Source: Nitrosomonas sp. (GTDB lineage: Bacteria > Pseudomonadota > Gammaproteobacteria > Burkholderiales > Nitrosomonadaceae). Taken from it: a stretch of DNA of 5,721 bases. Below are positions 1 to 5,721 of the stretch, piece after piece. The position numbers and the translations under genes were made by a program. Under the pieces are notes generated by a model. It did no database searches. It was not told the origin of the DNA and saw nothing but the letters and a program-made list of their open reading frames with translations. The DNA lies in assembly GCA_003514765.1 (NCBI GenBank), contig DOOY01000125.1:1-5721 (forward strand), written 5' to 3'. Position 1 is the first letter of the stretch, and every line of letters starts with the position of its first letter.

Positions 1-1739
1 ATATCGGTCAGGCGCACAGCCAGTTGCTTAAGAGTGTCAAGAGAAATACCTGTTTTAACCGGCTGGTTCCACTTGAAAGGCTTCTTGAATGCCGCCCAGT
101 TGACTGAATAAGGAGATTTATAGTTGTAACGAATATTTTTATTCGGGTTAATGCCCGCGTCCATTGCCTCACGGTAAGCCTGTACCATGGCGTCCGCTTC
201 ACTCGGTTTAATAATGTCTGCGGCTTCCAGTTTTTCGGCATAGCGCTGGCGCGTCCCGGGATGCTGGCTGATGATCTGATACATTTTAGGTTGCGTAACC
301 ATCGGGTCATCCTGTTCGTTGTGTCCCAGGCGGCGAAAACATACCATGTCAATCACGACATCCTTATGAAACTGCATGCGAAAATCCAGCGCGAGCTCGG
401 TAATCATAACGACTGCTTCCGGATCATCGCCATTGACGTGAAAAACAGGCGCTTCAACCATTTTGGCTACATCAGTGCAATAAAGCGTGGAGCGGCTGTC
501 ACGCGGATCCGACGTGGTAAAGCCAATTTGATTGTTAATAATAATATGGATAGTGCCGCCAGTGCCGTAACCGCGCGTTTGAGACAGATTCAGTGTTTCC
601 ATGACAACGCCCTGGCCGGCAAACGCCGCATCGCCATGGATCAAAACCGGTATGACTTTATCGCCTTGCCTGTCATGCAAACGATGTTGACGCGCGCGCA
701 CAGAACCTTCTACGACCGGATCAACGATTTCCAGATGTGATGGATTGAACGCTAAAGCCAGGCGCACCACACCACCTGGCGTGGTAATGGCTGAAGAAAA
801 ACCCTGATGGTATTTGACATCACCAGAGGGCAGATCCTGCGCATATTTTTCTTCGAATTCACGAAACAGGTCAGCGGGCATTTTTCCCAGCGTATTGACC
901 AACACATTCAGCCTGGCCCGATGCGCCATACCAATAACAATTTCATCGGCTCCTGATTTCCCGGCACAGTTTATCAAACCGTCGAGTAAAGGAATCAGAC
1001 TTTCATTGCCTTCACCCGAAAAACGCTTCTGGCCGATATAGCGTGTATGCAGATACTTTTCCAATCCTTCCGCAGCGATCAATCTTTCCAGAATATGTTT
1101 CTTGTATTCACTGCTGTAATCTGGATTGGAACGTTTTGTTTCCAGCCTGCTTTGTATCCAGCGTTTTTGCTCAACCGACGAAATATACATATATTCAGCG
1201 CCGATTGAGCCGCAATAGGTTTCTTTGAGTATCTGTAAAATTTCCCGCAAAGGCGCATGATCAGGACCCGCCAATGAACCTGTATTGTATACAGTATCCA
1301 TGTCACTATCCGTAAACCCGAAATTAGCCGGATCAAGTTCAGATCGATAAGATTTCGAATCAGTTTGCAAAGGGTCCAGCGATGCCTGACTCAGTCCCAG
1401 ATAACGATGCATATTAATTAATTGCAACACCGCCACCTGCTTACGGTCATCGGCATCCGAATGTGCCGCTTGCATCACTTCAGGCAAAACGATCATGCGA
1501 TCGGCATCTTCACCGTTTATAGTGTCTCGATTATCTTTCGCCGATTGCGATTCATTCGTGACAACAGCGCTTTTTAGCAGCTGACTGACTGGCTGCCCTT
1601 GCGGTTGATGAATCTTGTCAAAATATTCACGCCATGAGGGTTCAACTGAAATGGGATTATGCAGATATTCCTCATAAATGGCCTCGATAAAAGGTGCATT
1701 TGAACCAAATAACGGGGAATCCTGCAACTGCTTATTCAT
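1..1739 (-). CDS. sucA: 2-oxoglutarate dehydrogenase E1 component (3' end cut off by window edge)
   Basis: This is the thiamine-diphosphate-dependent E1 subunit of the 2-oxoglutarate dehydrogenase complex, which decarboxylates 2-oxoglutarate and passes the succinyl group to the lipoyl E2 (SucB) in the cytoplasm. The frame is open from ATG 1739 to the window edge: 579 codons of a protein usually about 930-950 aa. What is seen: an N-terminal E1 segment (SPLFGSNAPFIEAIYEEYL, residues 8-26), the block GAEYMYISSVEQKRWIQ, GMAHRARLNVL with His273, KYHQGFSS with His311, the ThDP/Mg motif HGDAAFAGQG at 368-377 with Asp370, NNQIGFTTSDP with Asn403, and RRLGHNEQDDP. By family alignment His273 and His311 match E. 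coli His260 and His298, and Asp370/Asn403 match Asp333/Asn366. The C-terminal transketolase-like domains lie outside the window. The start lies 22 bases after the gltA stop behind only a weak GAG, which suggests cotranscription and coupling. Residue 275 is Ala where the family usually has Gly (HRGR). Confidence 0.98.
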   Translation of the reverse strand, partial: MNKQLQDSPLFGSNAPFIEAIYEEYLHNPISVEPSWREYFDKIHQPQGQPVSQLLKSAVVTNESQSAKDNRDTINGEDADRMIVLPEVMQAAHSDADDRKQVAVLQLINMHRYLGLSQASLDPLQTDSKSYRSELDPANFGFTDSDMDTVYNTGSLAGPDHAPLREILQILKETYCGSIGAEYMYISSVEQKRWIQSRLETKRSNPDYSSEYKKHILERLIAAEGLEKYLHTRYIGQKRFSGEGNESLIPLLDGLINCAGKSGADEIVIGMAHRARLNVLVNTLGKMPADLFREFEEKYAQDLPSGDVKYHQGFSSAITTPGGVVRLALAFNPSHLEIVDPVVEGSVRARQHRLHDRQGDKVIPVLIHGDAAFAGQGVVMETLNLSQTRGYGTGGTIHIIINNQIGFTTSDPRDSRSTLYCTDVAKMVEAPVFHVNGDDPEAVVMITELALDFRMQFHKDVVIDMVCFRRLGHNEQDDPMVTQPKMYQIISQHPGTRQRYAEKLEAADIIKPSEADAMVQAYREAMDAGINPNKNIRYNYKSPYSVNWAAFKKPFKWNQPVKTGISLDTLKQLAVRLTD

Positions 1740-1761
1740 ATCTGGCAGTCTCAATCAATAA

Positions 1762-3060
1762 TTATTTACGAAAATCAACAGGTACGTCACGCATTTGCGT
1801 GCCGGTATACAATTGGCGCGGACGCCCGATCTTGTAATCCGGGTCGGAAACCATTTCGCTCCATTGCGCCACCCAGCCAACCGTCCGCGCCATTGCAAAG
1901 ATCGCGGTAAACATGATGGTCGGAATACCCATCGCACGTTGTACGATACCCGAATAGAAATCAACATTCGGATACAGTTTTCTGGTAATAAAATAATCAT
2001 CTTCCAGCGCAATTCTTTCCAGTTCAAGCGCCAGTTTGAACAAACGATCATTCTGCAACCCCAGCACATTTAAGACTTCGTGACAGGTTTCACGCATCAG
2101 CTTTGCGCGCGGATCAAAATTCTTGTACACCCGGTGTCCAAATCCCATCAAACGATAATTTTCATCTTTACTTTTGGCACGCTTGATATACTCATTAATA
2201 CGCGAGACATCACCAATTTCCTCAAGCATATGTAAGCAGGCTTCATTCGCACCACCATGAGCCGGTCCCCACAAACAGGCGATACCCGCAGAAACACAGG
2301 CAAAAGGATTGGCACCGCTTGATCCAGCCAGACGTACCGTGGATGTCGAAGCGTTCTGTTCATGATCAGCATGCAAAATCAGAATGCGATCCAAAGCACG
2401 TACAATTTTGGGGTCAGCTTTATAATCTTCCGTGGGCAAAGAAAACATCATGTGTAAAAAATTTTCAGCGTAACTGAGATTGTTGCGGGGGTAGATATAG
2501 GGCTGGCCAATATTATATTTGTAGGCCATCGCTGCGATGGTCGGCAACTTGGCAATCAAACGCATTGCAGATAACTCCCGGTGACTTGCATCGGAAATAT
2601 CCATGGCTTCATGATAAAACGCTGACAAGGCACCTACCACACCGACCATTACCGCCATTGGATGCGCATCCCGACGAAATCCACTATAAAACTTGACCAA
2701 CTGCTCATGCAACATTGTATGATGCTTGATATCCTTGTCAAAACTGGCTTTCTCACTTTCTTTTGGCAGTTCTCCATGCATCAGGAGATAGCAAATTTCG
2801 ACAAAGTCACATTGTCTTGCAAGTTGTTCGATCGGGTAGCCACGATATAACAGAATACCCTTATCACCATCAATGAAGGTTATTTCGGAACTGTTACTGG
2901 CAGTAGATAGAAAACCCGGATCATAAGTAAATAATCCACTTTTGGCATGCAACTTACGAATATCCACCACATCCGGCCCCATGGTACCTGATATGACGGG
3001 AAGTTCTACGGGTTTACTGCCGGCTCCAAGATCCAAGGTTGCTGTGCCTTTTTGTGTCAT
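1762..3060 (-). CDS. gltA: citrate synthase, type I (hexameric bacterial form)
   Basis: Condenses acetyl-CoA with oxaloacetate to give citrate, the entry step of the TCA cycle, in the cytoplasm. It is 432 aa, against 427 in E. coli, and aligns end to end. The family landmarks are visible: [21 protein letters not shown] near 60-80, FRRDAHPM at 128-135, [12 protein letters not shown] at 190-201, [11 protein letters not shown] at 229-239, [10 protein letters not shown] at 265-274 with catalytic His268, [15 protein letters not shown] at 305-319 with catalytic His309, and NVDFYSG at 365-371 with catalytic Asp367. The N-terminal extension (about residues 1-45) is that of the large allosteric type I enzymes. 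Arg167 and Lys171 match the E. coli NADH-site residues Arg163 and Lys167, but the E. coli Cys206 position is Thr210 here, so NADH inhibition may be altered (inference). The start is fixed by GGAG seven bases upstream. It sits between sdhE (119 bases upstream) and sucA (22 bases downstream). Confidence 0.99.
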   Translation of the reverse strand: MTQKGTATLDLGAGSKPVELPVISGTMGPDVVDIRKLHAKSGLFTYDPGFLSTASNSSEITFIDGDKGILLYRGYPIEQLARQCDFVEICYLLMHGELPKESEKASFDKDIKHHTMLHEQLVKFYSGFRRDAHPMAVMVGVVGALSAFYHEAMDISDASHRELSAMRLIAKLPTIAAMAYKYNIGQPYIYPRNNLSYAENFLHMMFSLPTEDYKADPKIVRALDRILILHADHEQNASTSTVRLAGSSGANPFACVSAGIACLWGPAHGGANEACLHMLEEIGDVSRINEYIKRAKSKDENYRLMGFGHRVYKNFDPRAKLMRETCHEVLNVLGLQNDRLFKLALELERIALEDDYFITRKLYPNVDFYSGIVQRAMGIPTIMFTAIFAMARTVGWVAQWSEMVSDPDYKIGRPRQLYTGTQMRDVPVDFRK

Positions 3061-3179
3061 TTTACTTCTCCACGTATTACAATAATTAACCTACTGGACG
3101 TTGTCTCATCTCGTTTCAACTGCTTTGCAGACATTAAGATAAACACTTGGAATGCCTGCTTTCTGTTTCGATGCGTACT
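3061..3179 (-). other. sdhE-gltA spacer with an RNA hairpin
   Basis: This non-coding stretch between the sdhE stop and gltA ATG is the longest spacer inside the TCA block. On the minus strand it holds an imperfect inverted repeat: GCAGGCATT (3159-3151) pairs with AATGTCTGC (3135-3127), nine pairs including one G-U, around a 15-base loop. No T-run follows, so it does not look like an intrinsic terminator. An AT-rich patch, TTAATTATTGTAATAC, lies shortly before the gltA ribosome binding site, but I found no -35 box at proper spacing, so I do not call a promoter. The hairpin could be an mRNA processing or stability element, or mean nothing. Confidence 0.4.
3065..3071 (-). promoter_or_regulatory. 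ribosome binding site of gltA
   Basis: The minus strand reads GGAGAAG here. The GGAG core (3071-3068) is 7 bases before the gltA ATG, a strong Shine-Dalgarno match at ordinary spacing, which decides the gltA start. Confidence 0.85.
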
Positions 3180-3413
3180 TTAGCTTTTCTGTAGCAGTTT
3201 TAATACCGGCAGCAGATCATCGTCCATGACTGTCTTTCTTGCGCAAATCAAATCCCATAAATCATTATCTGCAAGCGATAACAAACTTTCAAACTGCATT
3301 ATTTCTTCATTGTTTAACTGACGATAATATTGATCCATAAAACGCTGAAGAACGATATCTAGTTCCAACATCCCACGCCGGCAACGCCAGTGCGCACGTT
3401 CGAATGCTTTCAT
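3180..3413 (-). CDS. sdhE: SdhE, FAD assembly factor for succinate dehydrogenase (DUF339 / YgfY family)
   Basis: A small cytoplasmic protein of 77 aa, typical for the family, which assists covalent attachment of FAD to the flavoprotein SdhA (and FrdA). The diagnostic RGxxE motif is present as RRGMLELD (Arg13, Gly14, Glu17), followed by the family pattern of short helices with FMDQYY, EEIMQFESLL and LADNDLWDLICAR. It overlaps sdhB by 4 bases (ATGA), with only a weak A-rich sequence in the ribosome-binding position, so translation is probably coupled to sdhB. In Betaproteobacteria sdhE commonly lies between sdhB and gltA, as here, whereas in E. coli it is elsewhere. Its substrate SdhA is not encoded in this window. 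Confidence 0.95.
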   Translation of the reverse strand: MKAFERAHWRCRRGMLELDIVLQRFMDQYYRQLNNEEIMQFESLLSLADNDLWDLICARKTVMDDDLLPVLKLLQKS

Positions 3414-4105
3414 ATCGTTCTTTTAACCATCATATCCTTGATTTTACCAATCGCATCGGTTGGATTGAGTCCTTTCGGACAGGATGCCACGCAATTCATG
3501 ATGGAATGACAACGAAAAAGGCGGTAGGGATCTTCTAAATAATCGAGTCGTTCCGCTGTCGCCTGATCGCGGCTGTCCGCTAAAAAACGGTATGCCTGCA
3601 GCAAACCCGCAGGACCAACAAATTTATCCGGATTCCACCAGAATGACGGACAGGCAGTGGAACAACATGCGCATAAAATACATTCGTAAGCGCCCTCCAG
3701 CTCAGCACGTTCCTCCGGCGATTGCAAGCGTTCTGTTTCCGGGGGCGGGTTATGATTGATTAAATACGGTTTGATAGCGTGATATTGATTGTAAAATTGT
3801 GTCATGTCGACAATCAAATCGCGAATAACCGGTAGCCCAGGAAGCGGACGCACTTCTATAGGTTCGCGTAACGTTTTCAATGGCGTGATGCATGCCAAGC
3901 CATTACGCCCGTTGATATTCATGGCATCCGACCCGCAAACGCCCTCCGTACAAGAGCGCCTCAAGCTCAGGCTGTCGTCAACAGATTTGATTCGTATGAG
4001 CGCATCCAGCAACATTTTGTCAGTTGCGGCCAGTTCGACATCATAATCCTGCATATAAGGTTTATCATCTTTTTCAGGATCATAACGGTAAATAGAAATT
4101 TTCAT
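3410..4105 (-). CDS. sdhB: succinate dehydrogenase iron-sulfur subunit
   Basis: The electron-transfer subunit of respiratory complex II on the cytoplasmic face of the inner membrane; it passes electrons from FAD in SdhA to ubiquinone at the SdhCD anchor. It is 231 aa (E. coli 238 aa). All cluster ligands are present. The [2Fe-2S] site is Cys52, Cys57, Asp60, Cys72 in SCTEGVCGSDAMNINGRNGLAC, with Asp in one position as in E. coli. The [4Fe-4S] site is Cys142, Cys145, Cys148 and Cys209, and the [3Fe-4S] site is Cys152, Cys199 and Cys205. Quinone-site residues Pro153, Trp156/Trp157 and His200 match E. coli, supporting a ubiquinone-reducing enzyme. The start has AGGAG six bases upstream, and the stop overlaps the sdhE start. 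Oddly, sdhC, sdhD and sdhA, normally just upstream, are missing; der is there instead. Confidence 0.98.
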   Translation of the reverse strand: MKISIYRYDPEKDDKPYMQDYDVELAATDKMLLDALIRIKSVDDSLSLRRSCTEGVCGSDAMNINGRNGLACITPLKTLREPIEVRPLPGLPVIRDLIVDMTQFYNQYHAIKPYLINHNPPPETERLQSPEERAELEGAYECILCACCSTACPSFWWNPDKFVGPAGLLQAYRFLADSRDQATAERLDYLEDPYRLFRCHSIMNCVASCPKGLNPTDAIGKIKDMMVKRTI

Positions 4106-4268
4106 CGTTGACTCCTATACTTCTACTTCCATATTGACATTAATCGCGCACCTGAATGCGCCACCACAAGAATTAAGACGCAGTTTAACAGATGGACGGT
4201 AATATGGTACAGGACATATCCCAAAGCGGCTGCAGAGGGCCAGTATTCCAGCAACTTCTCAAATTTAT
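4106..4268 (-). other. der-sdhB gap, content unrecognised
   Basis: There are 163 bases between the der stop and the sdhB start. The usual sdhC-sdhD-sdhA are absent, and so is hfq, which often follows der. On the minus strand one frame is open for 47 codons (4258-4118) up to a TAG at the sdhB ribosome binding site, in phase with sdhB. Its peptide (ending NVNMEVEV) does not look like any SdhA C-terminus I know, and it has no start codon with a binding site. A second frame encodes a hydrophobic stretch (see findings). A 5-bp hairpin, GCGCA/TGCGC, lies at 4146-4161 with no T-run. I see no convincing promoter, terminator or insertion-sequence end. Confidence 0.5.
4112..4116 (-). promoter_or_regulatory. 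ribosome binding site of sdhB
   Basis: A perfect AGGAG on the minus strand, six bases before the sdhB ATG. A TAG stop (4117-4115), in phase with sdhB, overlaps it. That arrangement is typical when an upstream gene ends right at the ribosome binding site, but no recognisable gene ends there. Confidence 0.85.
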
Positions 4269-5666
4269 TTAGCCGTATTTCTTCCGGTTGCGCCTGCGTC
4301 TATTGTGCGCGCGGCGCGCTTCCACGTCAGTGAGCGGCGCGGCCTTTTTATGGGCATAGGGATTGTGTCCGACTTTAAATTCTATCCGTAACGGCGTTCC
4401 CGCCAGGTCAAAAGTCTCTCGAAAATAATTCTCCAGATAACGCCGATAGGTTTCAGACACATGATCTAACATACTTCCGTGAATGATAATGCGCGGCGGA
4501 TTTGATCCTCCTTGATGCGCATAGCGTAATTTAGGCCGTGACATACCGCCACGGGGCGGTGCATGTTTTTCAACCGCAGTATGCAAAGCCCGGGTTAATC
4601 GCGGTGTAGACAAGTCAGCCATTGCAGCAGCATATGCCTGATCAATGGATAAAACCAGTTTTTGTAAACCAGTACCCTCCAAAGCGGATATATAATGCAA
4701 TTTGGCAAAACCGAGAAAACCCAGTTTACGTGCAAGTTCCCGTTTAATCACTTCACGTTGATAACCATCAAGCCCGTCCCATTTATTCACAGCCACTACC
4801 AACGCACGGCCTGATTGCAAAATGAAGTCAGCGATATGAGCATCCTGTTCACTAATCTCACTTCTGGCATCCAGCACCAACACAACTACATTGGCGTCTT
4901 CTACTGCCTGTAATGTTTTGATGGCTGAGAATTTTTCAACCGTTTCCTTAACCTTCCCCCGGCGCCGCAGCCCGGCAGTATCGATCAGTGTGTAGTGTTT
5001 ATTGTTTTGTTCAAAATCGATATAAATACTGTCTCTGGTTGTGCCTGGCTGATCAAAGGCGATTACCCGTTCTTCGCCAAGCAAGGTATTAATCAATGTT
5101 GATTTGCCGACATTCGGGCGGCCCACAATAGCAATTTTCGGATGCCTGTTCTCATTTTGTGTTTCTTCGAATTCGGGAAATTCGGCTAGCGCAAGCGCCG
5201 CCAGTTCATTGACATGGTCACCATGCAACGCTGAAACCGCATAGGGCTCACCAAGACCCAGCTCATAAAACTCAGCGGTGACTACCGCTGCAGGCATGCC
5301 TTCTGTTTTATTAACAATCAACAGAATTTTCTGATCTTTTTTCCGTAATTGTTCGGCGATGATTTTATCTTGTGCAGTCATACCCTGACGGCCATCAACG
5401 ATAAACAGCACTTTATCCGCCTCGTCAATTGCCTGTAAGGATTGTTGCGCCATCGCATGCATAATCCCATCTTTGACTACCGGTTCCAGACCGCCGGTAT
5501 CCATAACCAGATAGGGTTTATCCCCTACTCTGCCATGACCATAATGCCGATCCCTTGTCAAACCTGGAATATCTGCAACCAGCGCATCGCGACTGCGTGT
5601 CAGGCGGTTAAACAGTGTTGATTTGCCCACATTGGGGCGACCGACCAGAACAAGTGTGGGCTTCAT
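4269..5666 (-). CDS. der: GTPase Der (EngA), ribosome assembly
   Basis: An essential cytoplasmic GTPase with two tandem G domains and a KH-like domain, which acts in maturation of the 50S ribosomal subunit. It is 465 aa, within the usual range. First G domain: G1 GRPNVGKS at 9-16, G2/switch region PGLTRDR at 34-40, G3 DTGG at 56-59, G4 NKTE at 119-122, G5 SAL at 145-147. Second G domain: G1 GRPNVGKS at 182-189, PGTTRDS at 207-213, G3 DTAG at 229-232, G4 NKWD at 294-297, G5 SAL at 327-329. The KH-like domain covers about 352-433, followed by a tail ending in [10 protein letters not shown]. The start gives the standard family N-terminus, but only a poor ribosome binding site (AATAAG) precedes it, perhaps because of coupling to an upstream gene outside the window. 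No terminator is visible after the stop. Confidence 0.99.
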   Translation of the reverse strand: MKPTLVLVGRPNVGKSTLFNRLTRSRDALVADIPGLTRDRHYGHGRVGDKPYLVMDTGGLEPVVKDGIMHAMAQQSLQAIDEADKVLFIVDGRQGMTAQDKIIAEQLRKKDQKILLIVNKTEGMPAAVVTAEFYELGLGEPYAVSALHGDHVNELAALALAEFPEFEETQNENRHPKIAIVGRPNVGKSTLINTLLGEERVIAFDQPGTTRDSIYIDFEQNNKHYTLIDTAGLRRRGKVKETVEKFSAIKTLQAVEDANVVVLVLDARSEISEQDAHIADFILQSGRALVVAVNKWDGLDGYQREVIKRELARKLGFLGFAKLHYISALEGTGLQKLVLSIDQAYAAAMADLSTPRLTRALHTAVEKHAPPRGGMSRPKLRYAHQGGSNPPRIIIHGSMLDHVSETYRRYLENYFRETFDLAGTPLRIEFKVGHNPYAHKKAAPLTDVEARRAHNRRRRNRKKYG

Positions 5667-5721
5667 CTTATTTGGATATGATTACTTTGCCAGTACGTTA
5701 CATAGAGAAAATGTTTGCTAG
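5667..5721 (-). other. upstream edge of der, unassigned
   Basis: Fifty-five bases before the der start. All three minus-strand frames meet a stop before or just at the der ATG, so the tail of an upstream gene could end here; in related genomes bamB often precedes der. The piece is too short to identify, and I see no promoter or clear ribosome binding site in it. Confidence 0.3.

Noticed and set aside
261..740. A 159-codon open frame on the plus strand, and several shorter ones within 1-1740 on both strands.
   Set aside because: All lie inside the continuous sucA frame on the minus strand, which carries the clear E1 motifs. Their translations resemble no known family.
1755..2850. Open frames within gltA (1755-2069 minus, 1795-2073 plus, 2148-2372 minus, 2662-2850 plus).
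   Set aside because: They are other-frame shadows of a full-length, well-conserved citrate synthase.
3804..4046. An 80-codon plus-strand open frame.
   Set aside because: It is antisense to the [2Fe-2S] domain of sdhB, and has no recognisable product.
4134..4139. A perfect TTGACA -35 box on the plus strand in the der-sdhB gap.
   Set aside because: No -10-like hexamer lies 16-18 bases downstream (TGCGCC at 17), and no plus-strand gene follows.
4146..4161. Hairpin GCGCA-loop-TGCGC considered as a terminator for der.
   Set aside because: The stem is only 5 bp, no T-run follows on the minus strand, and it sits about 110 bases past the der stop, close to sdhB.
4112..4333. A plus-strand frame open for about 70 codons through the gap into the der 3' end.
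   Set aside because: It has no ATG or ribosome binding site, it is antisense to der in part, and the peptide is not recognisable.
1..5721. Search for a CRISPR array, insertion-sequence ends, tRNA or rRNA genes, and long direct repeats.
   Set aside because: Nothing by eye. Nearly the whole window is accounted for by five conserved genes.

Overview
The window is a stretch of core housekeeping and central-metabolism genes from a proteobacterium, all on the minus strand. It most resembles Betaproteobacteria, possibly a Nitrosomonas-like lineage. Three things point there: the Der sequence (N-terminus [16 protein letters not shown], basic C-terminus ending [10 protein letters not shown]), the gene order sdhB-sdhE-gltA-sucA, and the HNEQDDP form of the E1 motif in SucA. 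The genus is a guess from remembered family features, not from a search. Base composition looks moderate (mid-40s to 50% GC by eye), with no obvious break between genes.

Reading in the direction of transcription (high to low coordinates): 55 bases of upstream sequence; der, a two-domain GTPase for 50S ribosome assembly (5666-4269); a 163-base gap of unclear content; sdhB, the iron-sulfur subunit of succinate dehydrogenase (4105-3410); sdhE, the flavin-attachment factor for SdhA, overlapping sdhB by 4 bases (3413-3180); a 119-base spacer that can form an RNA hairpin and carries the gltA ribosome binding site; gltA, citrate synthase (3060-1762); and, 22 bases later, the 5' 579 codons of sucA, the E1 component of 2-oxoglutarate dehydrogenase (1739 to the window edge). 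sucA is one uninterrupted frame running off the left end. Short open frames on either strand within it are shadows.

sdhB, sdhE, gltA and sucA form a TCA-cycle gene block. GltA makes citrate, SucA begins oxidative decarboxylation of 2-oxoglutarate, SdhB carries electrons from succinate to ubiquinone, and SdhE matures the flavoprotein partner of SdhB. All catalytic and metal-ligand residues I could check are present, so the genes look functional.

The one real oddity is the der/sdhB boundary. sdhB normally follows sdhC, sdhD and sdhA, yet here der lies directly upstream and none of those three genes is present. The gap shows no sequence I recognise as an SdhA C-terminus. This is either a genuine rearrangement that split the sdh operon or an assembly join. 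I saw no CRISPR array, insertion sequence, tRNA, rRNA, phage or defence gene, and no convincing new system.
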